NCBI RefSeq assembly: GCF_000835495.1
Contig: NW_015622543.1
Coordinates: 4,886,619 to 4,950,618, forward strand
DNA length: 64,000 bases
Source of the DNA: Cladophialophora immunda
Taxonomy: Eukaryota; Ascomycota; Eurotiomycetes; Chaetothyriales; Herpotrichiellaceae
Reading direction: 5' to 3'
Shown here in pieces: positions 32,959-43,674 of this stretch; within the stretch, counting starts at the first letter, position 1, and each line of letters opens with the position of its first letter. A model generated the notes under the pieces. It saw only the letters and a program-made list of their open reading frames with translations. It searched no databases and had not been told where the DNA came from. The translations under genes and the position numbers were made by a program.

Positions 32959-33282
32959 GACGGCAGGAAAGGAGGCACAACTTCTGCGCCGAGTGCGAGG
33001 AATCTGCATCTCAGCCGGGCGAGGTGGGCATCAGAAATCGCCAGAATACGTGGCTGAGCTCCTTGGAGTGCTTGTGGGAACGCGCTCAGAAGGCTCGACG
33101 ATGGCTTGCTGTGAGAGAGAGGGACTTTTCAGGCGTGCTGACATGGAGTGATGTGTGTGTGTGTCACTGGATTGGGCTTTTTATTGCTCTGAAGATGACG
33201 ATGACGACGATAATGATGATTACGACAAGGGCTATGATGTGGACAAGTCAATTATGGGCGGTGCTGTGCAATTTTCGCGGCG
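32959..33282 (+). other. Coding-like segments downstream of the DUF7587-like gene (possible extra exons)
   Basis: Starting after an ACGGCAG acceptor-like site, an open frame reads RRHNFCAECEESASQPGEV and then LWERAQKARRWLAVRERDF before a possible 47-nt intron (GTGATG.. to ..CTGAAG, about 33150-33196). Joining to the following acidic stretch gives DDDDNDDYDKGYDVDKS and then SIMGGAVQFSRR, ending at a consensus GTATGT donor. I could not find a good donor linking it to the upstream gene, so it may be additional exons, a separate gene or a decayed copy. Confidence 0.3.
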
Positions 33283-33432
33283 GTATGTATCTTTGAAGCT
33301 TCTCTGCTTTTTGGTGTTTAGCAAGGAAGGGCAGTCTCAGTCAGTTTTTGGCCTTTGGCAGATATCGCAACAGACAGACAGCGAGATGGGTTTGAGGGAA
33401 ATGTCGGTATGCTGGAGCAAGAATCCAATGGG

Positions 33433-33460
33433 TCTCTCTCTGTCTCTCTCTCTCTCTCTC
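33433..33460. repeat. (TC)n microsatellite
   Basis: A short TC dinucleotide tract with one G interruption, read directly from the sequence. Non-coding. Confidence 0.9.
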
Positions 33461-33884
33461 ATTTGTGCCGTATGCTGTCTGCTTTATGCTTCTGTCCTCG
33501 CCATCTTCCTCTCTCTCACCTCTGTCCCCGTCCTCTTTCCCGGCCTTAGTTCCCATACCTACAACGTCGCTGATCCCATTCCTCCAACCCTGACCCCTGC
33601 CCTCCTCTACGGCTTCACGATCACGGAAAGTCACCGAAGAACACGCGCCCTCTCCGCTAAAAGAACCGGGAACCGCTAGCCTTTTGTTTCATTGGGTACC
33701 CTTTACCTTGCCTAGCCAGCAAGGTGCGGAGTAACGTCCACACAAACAAAAAGGGAAGGAGCCCTTTCTGTGGCTCGCACCTTACCTCGTGTCTAGTCAT
33801 GTACGTCAACTGCGCAGAACCCTGTTGAGGATCCGCCTTGCTTCGGAGAGGTATAGAAGGAAGGAAGGGCGGGAGAAAAAGGGA

Positions 33885-33895
33885 GGGGGGGGGGG
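33885..33895. repeat. G11 homopolymer run
   Basis: Eleven consecutive G residues inside a purine-rich stretch (about 33850-33905). Homopolymers of this length are prone to sequencing length error. Confidence 0.85.
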
Positions 33896-35566
33896 AAAGG
33901 GGGTATGTCCTCCGGGCCTTGGACCGTCTGCTGAATCATTCAAGCCAAGTCACACCCAAGGTAGTTTCGGTGAACGCTAATGTATGTCCTGGGGCGCATG
34001 AGATGCAATGACACGTCGTCGCTGGCACCCAAGGAACCCAATCGTGCAGTGGTTTGGGCCGACTCCCCGTCCTTGCCCTCCCGGCCCTTCTCGTTTCCGC
34101 CTCGAACGGTATGCACGCACAGCCCACCACCCCTGCGTCGGTCGGGTTGTTTTACTCGTGCTGCGTGGAGGGTGCGAGTCGCGTCCTAGGTGGCTAGCCA
34201 GGGCAAGCCACTCTCACTTAGACGGGTGCTCTTATCTTGATGCGTGGTGCTGGAGTTTTGGGGGCTGAAGTTACAAGTCGAGCGCAATGGGCTGTCGCAT
34301 TGGGAACACGCTTACTCACGGTGTACATGTTCGAATTGGGAGAATCAGTCCGTGTCAAAACCTGCTCAACCCTTCAGCGTCGTCTTCTTGCGTCCGGCGC
34401 CTTGACTAGGCCGGCTGCGCGTGAAGAAAAGAGAAAGTTTAACCTTTGGCATGATCAACACCAGAATCCCCCTGGGCCCCCCGCGGCGTAGAGCAAGGTT
34501 TACGAGCTCTCCACGCCCCATGCAGCTCGCCCCAAACAGCTGGGACTCCCGAGGCACTCCCGAGTCTCCGACTTCTGTGCTAGGTCCCAGAGGCTTGGAA
34601 GCGAATGAGAATCCCCTATCCCCGAGAGCGGAAGATGCCATCCCCGGCCACTCCCATGGCATAGAGTTTCGAAGGATTCTGCACAGTGCGCCATGGGAGA
34701 AACTTGCCCTGCTTGCCCCCCTCGTATCTGCATGAGATAGAAAAGACCCCCGGTTCCGCTCAATGGCAATGCTGCTCGAGCAGCCCGTCATTTGGCGTGC
34801 CAGCCGCAATCCTCTGCCTCTGCCTCTGCCTCCCGGAGTTCGACCGGACTGCGATCGACGCTTCGTATGGGCATTCCATTGGCGAGTCGGTCACTCAAGG
34901 CCACAGGCCCAAGCTGCAAACCAGGGAGAGTGCCTTGTATCCTCTCACGCTCCCGTCTGTCCCGCAGCCGTTCACTCGCCCTCTGGCGAAACTCGGTACT
35001 CCACTTGACGCCCAAGACGAGTGATCCGTCCCAGGCACACTAGCACTCTGTCGACAAGCATATTGCGACGCCATCATGCATCTCCTTCCACCGGTCGATT
35101 TTCGGAAAAGCAAGTTGCGGGATCGAGGGAGACAACGTCTCTCACATGAAAGGCTGCCCGGGTCGTCTCCTTCCTAAACGAGGCAGGGCCTTCGCCTAGG
35201 GCAAAGACCTCTTGCGCCGTTGCACTGGCAGCCGGTGCGCCTGCATCTGCAGAGTGTCCCGGTCTTCGGGCTAGACTGTAAACCCGTGGTGCGAACCATA
35301 TCCGGCTGAGGGCCAAAACTCATGTACCTCTGTTGCAGCGGCTTGGAGACTCCTTCCCATCGGCCTCTAATCCTCTGCCTCAGTACCAGGGTCCGGGTCC
35401 TGGTCCTGAAATCCCACGTCAGGGAGCGGAATGCTAGCAGGGCTCGAAGGGGTTACGTGAGCATCCTCTTCCATGTTTGTTGCTGTCGAAGTCCCCTTGA
35501 GCCAGTGCCCTGCAAATCTCGGTCTATCGCAATTGTGGTTGACCACTTCCGACCGCCGCTGTAAAA

Positions 35567-35573
35567 TATAAAG
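35567..35573 (+). promoter_or_regulatory. TATA-like element
   Basis: TATAAAG, 135 nt upstream of the proposed ATG of the membrane-protein candidate and followed by a pyrimidine-rich stretch. The placement supports that gene model. Confidence 0.4.
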
Positions 35574-35707
35574 AGTCGTCTCCGTGCAAAGGCTCGGGAT
35601 CTGTTTTCTTCAACCTGTTCTTTCTTGACTAGGGCTCGCGGGCTTCTTGAGTCTCTGCGGCATTTCTTGATAGCATTGCCACTTTCCACAACGGGTACAC
35701 TTTCGTC

Positions 35708-36878
35708 ATGCAGTCAAACTCTATACCTAGAAACAGTCAGTGTGTCTTGATCAATTTTTGCCGCGGATCCCCTGTTTCGTGTTGCGGACTTGGCCTTTCC
35801 CTCCAATGCTGGTGCTGCTGCTGATGTCTACTAGTGCCGACAGATCAGTTGGCTGGCCCCAAGTATCAGATGCAACAATATCTCGCCACGCTGCCCTGCG
35901 AAGAGCCATACAGACCAGGGTCAGGAACTCGCCATAGGCTCGCGAATCTTATCAGTAATGTCGACAGACACATTGCCCAATTTGCCAGTGGTCCTGCTGC
36001 TGCGGCTTCGAGCAGGGCAGGCTATCAGCCATTGATCACAGATCCTCAAAGGTAAGCCGTGCCTGTGTGGTGAGTTTCTGCAGACTTGCAACTGTTGACG
36101 AGGCAAAAGTTGTCCCTACGGCCACGACTGGCTTCCAGATATGCGACGATAATTGTTGGGCTGGTTATGCCAGCCATCTTCATATACCTACCAGGGAAAA
36201 GGGCTTCGGAGAGAGATTTTTGCAGGCACCGAGGAGGAAAATGCGCTGAATGCTTGTACTGGGGACGCTTGCGCTGGACCCAGGTGGGCTGCCAAACATC
36301 GGCAGTCGAGGCTTGGTTGCAGATGTTCTTGGAGGTATTGCCCTGCTTCAGCAAAAGGTCCGGGATATCTGATACCATAGGCCAATGGTCTCTCATTCCT
36401 GTGTCGCGAGTGGCGAGAGTGTGATGCTCCGTCTTTTGTGCTCCTGGAAAGCGATGAAGCATCTCCTCTTGATCGTCAATACTGGGTTCGCCCCCAGTGC
36501 CATTCCGAGACTTATGCCCTTTCTCAACTCTTGTCAACATTGGTTTTGTTTATTTCTCTCTCTCTCCTGGCTGGAAAATCATTCGTTGCTTTGGGACACC
36601 ACCAGGATTTACCACCAATGGGCCAATCTTTCGGTGCTATTCCCATCGTTTACTGGCTCGGTTCCCTGATCGATGTTCGCTCACAAGCCTGGTATACCAG
36701 TATTCTTGGGATTCTCATTGTCCACATGACTGACACTTGGCGTTTGAAGGATTCGATGAAGAGAGCGGGAGGATTAACAAACACCTACCTATACACTTCG
36801 CCACGTTGCCCTTCATTGTTTTCCAAGCCGCAGAGAAGAGCAGACGGCCGTTCCCGTTCTTCAAACCGGGGACTCTAG
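35708..36878 (+). CDS. Candidate multi-pass membrane protein (reconstructed, four exons)
   Basis: No single long frame exists; the gene appears only after splicing. Proposed exons are 35708-35735, 35835-36051, 36103-36334 and 36381-36878 (introns 99, 51 and 46 nt; donors GTCAGT, GTAAGC, GTATTG; acceptors CTAG, CGAG, ATAG). They join in a consistent frame to 324 residues. The first ~85 residues are soluble (QQYLATLPCEEPYRPGSG, LANLISNVDRHIAQFASG). Hydrophobic helices follow: ATIIVGLVMPAIFIYLPG, QLLSTLVLFISLSLLAG, FGAIPIVYWLGSLIDV and WYTSILGILIVHM. The C-terminus is basic. I do not recognise the family. The 5' exon and the last ~45 residues are the weakest parts, because another frame in the same stretch also looks hydrophobic. 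Confidence 0.42.
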
Positions 36879-39800
36879 ACAAGCCTAGCTTCGAGGGCGC
36901 GACTCGCGTGTCCAGGGTTCCTTTCTCACACAATCCCCGCAGCTACCTGGTTGATGGTAAAGGCCTACTTGAATGAGCCGAGAGCAGCTTCAACACCCAA
37001 TGCATCAACTTGGGACTTCTCATCACAGTACGGCTGTAGAACAGTACATAGGCGTCAAACACAGAACGACGTGAGGCTCATAATTCTCGCCGAGTTAGGT
37101 TGGGCTTCATATGGTTTGCATTGACCCGTCAAGATGCGGTATCGACAGCCTAGGTGATCCCTCTCGGACGTTGAGGTGCAACCTGGCCTGGATTCAAGAT
37201 ATTCACACACCGGAACAAGAACCTGCGCAACTACGCACAGGGTTTCGCCGCTGCTCAGATAAAGCGGGTGGTTCACTGTGCGCCGCCAGCAACAGTGGGC
37301 GCATCTGCCAATTCTGACAGACCCCTAGGATGTGCAAATGTAGACACCGAACGTACGTCTTCAGCGTTCGAGAAGCAGCAGGAAAAGAGATTGTGCCAAG
37401 GACGTTAGCAAGGGGTCGACTGAGATCTAGGCGAGAAGTGGTGTGATTTGTTATTAGCGATGTCGGCAACTCAAGCGGCACATCAGCGAGAACAACAGGC
37501 ACGCCACGTGAATTAGGAGAACCCCATGAAGAAACCCGGGGCAATGGAAGTGGCAAATTATGGTGAAATTAGGAGATGGAGTCGATATGGGGGTGTTAGT
37601 GCAATCGCAGAGTCCCGAGGTGGTGGTAGTAAGACGGAGTCAGCCTGATGTTCGAATATAGATCGGGTGGTTAAGAGAAGGTTTGGAAGCAGAAAAGGAG
37701 TCGGGCGGCGAAGTCTTCTAGAACATTGGCGAAAGAGGCAGGCGAGCGGTGAGATGGTAGGAAGGGATTCCGCGTGGCTCGTTTGAAAGACAGTACCGAG
37801 GCCGACGGCGGAAGTCGACGGAAGGGCCAGAAGCGTGGCGCTCACAGATGCCGCTGCTTGGGCTGGCACAGAGCAAGTGGGAAAGGTAGATATCTCGTGA
37901 TCCGTGACAAATCTGGTGTGACGGCAAGGAATACGGTTTTGCGGGAGGTTAGGCGCGAGTCCAAGAGGTTTCGGAGGGCTGTGGACGAATCGAGATCTTG
38001 ATGGACTGCGGTGTGGCTTGTCAAGGCTGCTGAGCTGTTGGTGCAGCTGGATTCAAGGTGATGTAAGAGGCGTCGGGCACCAGGCAAACCGGCAAGCGAA
38101 TGTAGCGAATACGTGGGAGGAGACAGTGAACCATGTCCCGGAGTGTGCGCAAGAGGAGCGGCGACGAGAACGACGGCGACAACAATATTACAGTCATTGG
38201 GACGAAGGGTGAAAAAAGCTGGAGACGTGGAGGACGAGTACAAGTAGAGAACGAACAAGAGGAGCAACTGGTGGGTTGAGCATTTCGGGTATTGACCCGT
38301 TTTGGGTGAAGCTCTGGCGGAAGTGATCGAGGTGAAAGTGAGGTGAAAGTGAGGTGAAGGTGAAGTGAAGGTGAAAGTGAAAGTGACGGGGAAAGGTGGT
38401 GGCGATTGCTAGTCGTGTCTACTGAGTAATACAGAGTACTCCATACCTCGCACCCTACGAGCCTGCCAGCAGCTACTTGCACTATTTGCAAGTACAAACA
38501 AGAGGGCAGTTGTAATAGTTCTTGTGGTTGACCGCCGTTTCCAGTTGGGAAGCTGTGTGTTGCATTTCCTCTCTTCTATTCTTCTGGCTGGCTGGTTTCA
38601 CGGCTAATTAATTTCTGTGGTCGCAGGGAGGAGGAGCAGGGAGGAATAGCAGCATCTGCATGGCCCATGCCATTCCCCATCGGTTGCCCATCATCATCAT
38701 CCACCTGCTTTTTTCATCATTCATTCTTTCACCCACCGTCGTCATCATCTTCCTCTTCCTCCGGCGCGTAGTGGCTGCGTACCAAGTAGTGCATTTGTCA
38801 CGTCTCCACTTCTTCTTCCGCTGGCAGATCTTCGCTCTTTTTCCCTCTGTCTTGTTCTGCAGCATCGCGTACTTGGATGGTATTAATTTGCATCTCTTTT
38901 GACATACAGACCTGCCGTCATGACTGCAAGTCTAGAACATACAATCGCCCCCTGCTGCCAGCGTGCCGATGCCAATGCCAAGCGCCCTCTCTTCTCTCCG
39001 TGGCGTGACTCTTTGCACCTTCGTCCCTGTAGTCTCTGTCGTGCCTTTCGCCCTGGACGATCGCCCGTTCGCCGTATTGGGTCAGAGTCGCATCTTGTTC
39101 TTCCTCCGCTCGACCGCAAATCCAGACAGGGTCTCCACCCTCCGGACAGCCAAAGGCGCCTTTGCGGTTTGCAGTCATTCGCCCGTCGCCAATAACAGGC
39201 TAAACGGCAATAAATGCAACTCTTCGCTTCTCCGGCCCATTCAGATCGCTTCCACAAACAGTGCATCCCAAAACCCCCCGTCATCGCCCTGGTCGCCCTT
39301 TGCTCGCATCCTCCGTCCTCCGGACAGATCTGGTGCCCCCCCAAAGCAGGCATGAACTCAACCCATGGCTCCAACAACGCAGGTGATCATTTCTCAACCT
39401 TGTCATCTGTCCACCAGCCCACCAGCCCACCCCCTTCCCAACAGCTGTCTGTCCACTCCCCGGCCGCGATCCAGTGCCTTAGTCTTGTTTCAACCGTTCC
39501 ATGGAGTCTTTGCAAAACGTCGGTCCACCAGAAACGCAATGCCGTGAACAGACACGAGAAAAAACTTCCTCCCCGCCGATTCCGACAACTGGCCAGTGGC
39601 CACAGCCCTCCTGCTTCCCCCTGCCCTCCATTCCCCAGAAGACCCTAGCTTTGACTGCCTCCGGGGTGTCCTGTGCTGGGACGCGCGATCCCAGAGCAAT
39701 ACATAAACACTCGTAGATCCCCTTCTCACGACGGACCCTTCTCTCCCTTCCCATCCCCCCTTGCCGGCTCTTTCAGTGTGCCTTTGGTGACCTAGTTCGT

Positions 39801-39890
39801 TGCAAAGTGCATCCATTCGAGTAGCTACACTACGTCGTACTCTTAACCTGTCGAAAACATCCTCCTGCCCCCTCCAAAGCTCCATTCACC
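36879..39890. promoter_or_regulatory. 3-kb gene-poor region upstream of the acetate transporter
   Basis: Contains a GTGAAAGTGAG-type minisatellite and pyrimidine-rich stretches near 39700-39890 leading to the ATO-type ATG. Many small frames are compositional artefacts. A large intergenic promoter is plausible for a carbon-source-regulated transporter; no specific regulator site was verified. Confidence 0.4.
38331..38385. repeat. Purine-rich minisatellite (GTGAAAGTGAG-type)
   Basis: Imperfect tandem copies of GGTGAAAGTGA and GTGAAG over about 55 bp, visible directly. Non-coding. Confidence 0.8.
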
Positions 39891-40958
39891 ATGGCCACCA
39901 ACACCGAACATAACGCTGTCAACTCAGCAGTCAACGGCGACACCTCGACCCATGCCCAGGACTTCGAAAAAGCCACACGAGGAATGAGCCACGAAGAGAA
40001 GACGGCGGCTCAAAACGCCGCTCGCTTCGGATATGGTCCTTTGGCTCATATGCGAACAAACTTGGATGCCACGCTGCCCGGTGAGTTTGATCTTCCTTGC
40101 CAAGTTCTAGACTGGTGGACTGACGGGTTGATTTACAGCCTTCGGTGGTGAATTCCAACCCGGTCTCTACAGAGGCGTCGAGAAGCGCAAGTTCGCCAAC
40201 CCGGCTCCTCTGGGCTTGTGCGCTTTCGCCTTGACCACCTTCGTCCTCAGCTTGATCAACCTGGGAACCCGAAATATCAAAGTCCCGGCCATTGTCATCT
40301 CTCTCGCCTTTGGTTATGGTGGTCTCGTGCAGCTCCTGGCTGGCATGTGGTAAGTTGTTCTGGCGGCATGATTCTCGGTCATCACTAACAGCCCACCTAC
40401 AGGGAAATGGCAGTCGGCAACACCTTCGGTGCTACCGCGTTGTCCTCCTATGGCGGTTTCTGGATCTCCTTTGCCATCATCCTCACTCCCGGTGGCTTCG
40501 AGATTGAAGCGACCATTACAGAGCAGCAGAGCACCAAGGCTCTGTTTGACTGCCTAGGCTTCTACTTGATGGTAAAGTGGTGCCCCATCGCATGGTGCAT
40601 GTTCAACAGCGCAGTTCTAACTGGGAAACTACAGGGCTGGTTCATCTTCACCTTCCTCCTCCTCATCTGCACCCTCAAGTCTACCGTGGCCTTCTTCCTC
40701 CTGTTCTTCACCCTGGATCTGGCATTCTTGATGTTGGGCTGCTCCTACCTGGTTCTCGAGAACGGCGCTCCTCACACCGGCCTGACCCGTGCAGGTGGTG
40801 CTTTTGGCATCCTGGCCGCCTTTTTGGCCTGGTACAATGCCCTCGCCGGTATCGCCGACACCTCGAACAGCTTCTTCATCGTCCCCGTCCTCCACTTCCC
40901 CTGGTCGGAGAAGGGCAGAGCAGCTCGCACCGAGGACAAGACCGACAGCTCCGTGTAG
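39891..40958 (+). CDS. GPR1/FUN34/YaaH (ATO/SatP) family acetate transporter
   Basis: Exons 39891-40080, 40139-40349, 40403-40571 and 40635-40958 (introns 58, 53, 63 nt) give 297 residues. Plasma-membrane acetate/proton symporter family (yeast Ady2/Ato proteins, Aspergillus AcpA). The family signature NPAPLGL sits before the first helix (KFANPAPLGLCAFALTTF). Six hydrophobic segments follow, including VPAIVISLAFGYGGLVQLLA, SSYGGFWISFAIIL, GWFIFTFLLLICTL, STVAFFLLFFTLDLAFLML and AFGILAAFLAWYNALAGI. The hydrophilic N-terminus (~85 residues) and the short charged C-terminus (SEKGRAARTEDKTDSS) are typical. The start context CACCATGG is strong. The third intron has no stop in frame (63 nt), so unspliced RNA would insert 21 residues before the GWFIF helix. 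Confidence 0.95.
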
Positions 40959-43674
40959 GCGACCTGCACGATTGGCTGACGCGCGTCGAAAACATCGCCG
41001 CATTCGATAATTCCAGCGCACACTACATACGTGGAGGGAACGCGCAAAACTACTCGAAGAAATATGTCTTTTGTCTATCACAGAATATGACGCCGCCGGA
41101 GAGGCATGGATCAATCACACTGGGGGAGGTGCGGTGCTGTACGGAGCTGGGAATCGGCAAAGCAATACTACGTCTCTTTGGATACCCCAATCTGCGTTGC
41201 TTGGTTCTGGACAGTTCTGCTCTAAAAAAAACTTTCCATCGTTTTGGCTAATACACTATAATGCTATGTTCCTTGCCTTCAGCCATTTTCCTTTTCTTTT
41301 CCATTTTTGCACTTTTGACACCGCTACCCCCAAAAGCCAGAGGGACGTCGGACTCGGGCAGCAGAGCGCATGACGAAGCGGTTCTTGCTCATGGCGGAGC
41401 TTTCCCACAATCCCCGGTTATCAAAAGGATATTCGACGGCGCCACGTCATGGTAGAATGAAGGATCGTCGGGATCGCAGGGCTTGCTGAGCTGTCGCTGC
41501 TGGAATGTTGTTTGATTGTCGTCATGCCCAAGCCTTCCGCCGTTCGCCAATGGCCCCCAATCAGCTCCCCGCCAAGTGATTGGCGCGCTGGCATCGAAGA
41601 TCGCCGCGCCTGGCGGTGCAGAAACAGTCCCCAAGAAAAAGGACGGTTCTAGCGCCGGGAAAGTCTGGGTTTGCTGATCTCTATTAACAAAGTTGCACCG
41701 AGCAGCCAAGGCCTTGGGAGTTATTGACATAGCGACGAGGTCCAGCTCATCGCACGCTCGGCAGACGCACGCCTCGTTGCATTTTCACCTGACGGCCGGA
41801 AAAAGAGCTCAGTTGATGGTCGCCAGGGAGCTCTCTCATTGCTATGGCGGGGAAATGGGCTGATCCTTGGATTCTTCCCCTCGCTTGGCTCCCTCCTACA
41901 CTCCTGGTTTTTCAGGACGGGGGGTCTTTTCCAATCATCCCCCTTTCTTCGACAACTTTTCGAGACGTCAAGTGACCTCGCCCGTTTATTCAATCCCCCT
42001 TCGCTTGCAGTCGACAGGGCACACCGGGTGACGCTAGTGAGCCGGCCCTATTGGCCCTTTCGGCCTCATCGGAGGTTTTATAGCCAATTTTTTTTTATTT
42101 GGGCGTGAGCTATTTTGCCCATTCTTCGGTCAGCGAAGAAAAGCGCGCACCCCCGACTTCGCACCAAGACTAGCTAGCCTCTTTGCCTTGCCCAACCCTT
42201 GCATTTTCACGGTTTCCCCTCCCTCTTTCCCATCCCACGACCACTGGGGCTGATATGCACCAAGAACCCCGATCCATGCTCGATTGCCTTTTTGCAAAAA
42301 GCGGGGAATTTTCTCGAGCTTGGCGGCCACCCCCCCCCTTTCTCCCCCGCGCCGTAACCTTTGTCCCCAGACCGGCTCCAGCCTGGGGACTTTCCCTCCA
42401 CTCATCTACAACTTGCATTACATCAGGTATGGGAATTTGTGAGGACTGCTTCTTATTAGCCGGTGGCCAGAAAACTAGCAAAGTTAGTTTTGTAGGTATT
42501 TGGCTTCTTCGGATGGTCTCTCCTTGCCCTCGGGCACATATTGTACTCGCTACATAGCTCGACCGATAGCATTACCACGTAATTTCCATGGTTGTGGTGG
42601 TGGTGGTGGTGGTGGTGGTTGAGGTAGTCATCATTACGAACCACCCTCCCCCCACCCCCCCCGGATGTTATATGTCACGCCATGTATCTCGAATGTTCTA
42701 CCTGTACTCAGTACGGAGAATTATTAGGGCTCATCAATAACGGGGGTCGACGCTGGGGTTCAGTCCCTGACATTCATTTACCCCCACTTCGACCACCAGC
42801 CCTACATAACGAACTTCCACATCTCGTAGCTACATAGGTATTACGTCCTTCGTACCCTTCCTAGCCTCTTGCCTGCCCAGGTATGCGTGCGTAGCTCGGT
42901 AGGTAGTGCGAAGGATATATTCCGGTCCCCGGTACTTCCCTGCCTACCAAGATCTAGTTGGGGATTTTGACAGCAATGGTACCCCCTACGTTGGTTGTGC
43001 CTAGGCAATGACGTCGATCTCCATCTTCTTGATACTTCCCTTTCTGGAGCTTGGCCCCCGGAACAGCGAAAGCGTCAATCGGCGAGCAAGGATGGCCCTG
43101 GTCTCGGACTTGGTATCCGTCTTCCGCTTGGTATGAGGATACGCTGTGTTTACAACTCTCTCGACGAATACACGCTACGCCTTCACCTAGGCATTTTGTG
43201 CCACTTCAGGCCGCCAGTATCGTGCATATCGAACCAGAGCTAGAAACGACTACAATCGTCCTGACACTCCAGCGTGAGCCCAATCTTGGAAATGGCCATT
43301 GCCTTGGCTTCTACAGCACGCTTCAGCCTCTCTCCTTGCGCTTGCGTATTCTCTCTCTGGCGTGTCAGATCCTCATCCCCAAGTATCTCGGCTCCCCGGA
43401 CGAAAAACTGCCCCAGAACCCCGTGCTGACTGTCTGGCCCCGGCTGAATGCCTGAATAATGTGCCTCTTTCGAGCGGGGTAAGCCGTCTTCTCGAACAGA
43501 TGCTGACACGAGCAGCTTAACACTTGCGCGAGGCAAGCGTGTCAGAACTCTGTGAGACTCACGCGGGACGACTCCATCTCGTCTAGTTTGAGAGAATCGT
43601 CGTCTTTGAGGCACACATCACTCTTGGCTGTGTTGGCACTGTCCGACTTGCGGTCGGAACGACCAGCAACGGCT
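40959..43674. other. 2.7-kb convergent intergenic region
   Basis: 3' flanks of the transporter (+) and the MEMO gene (-). It includes a (GTG)n microsatellite, a T-rich run near 42088 and C-rich tracts near 42340 and 42650. The minus strand at 43646-43365 can be spliced to a coding-like extension of MEMO (see findings). Otherwise no gene is seen. Confidence 0.45.
42594..42619. repeat. (GTG)n microsatellite
   Basis: About eight and a half GTG/GGT units, visible directly; non-coding. Confidence 0.9.

Larger units (their letters stand above)
33283..35707. other. Gene-poor region with simple repeats, 2.4 kb
   Basis: Contains a (TC)n tract and a G11 run. GC-rich small frames on both strands have no recognisable motif. 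The right end carries a TATA-like element for the membrane-protein candidate. No other feature is supported. Confidence 0.4.

Noticed and set aside
37842..38497. Hydrophobic minus-strand frames (141 and 158 codons)
   Set aside because: Arise from pyrimidine-rich sequence and the GTGAAAG minisatellite; no consistent start, splice or family signal.
38660..38902. 80-codon very hydrophobic plus frame
   Set aside because: Composition effect of T/C-rich DNA with CATCAT repeats; it resembles a membrane protein only by base bias.
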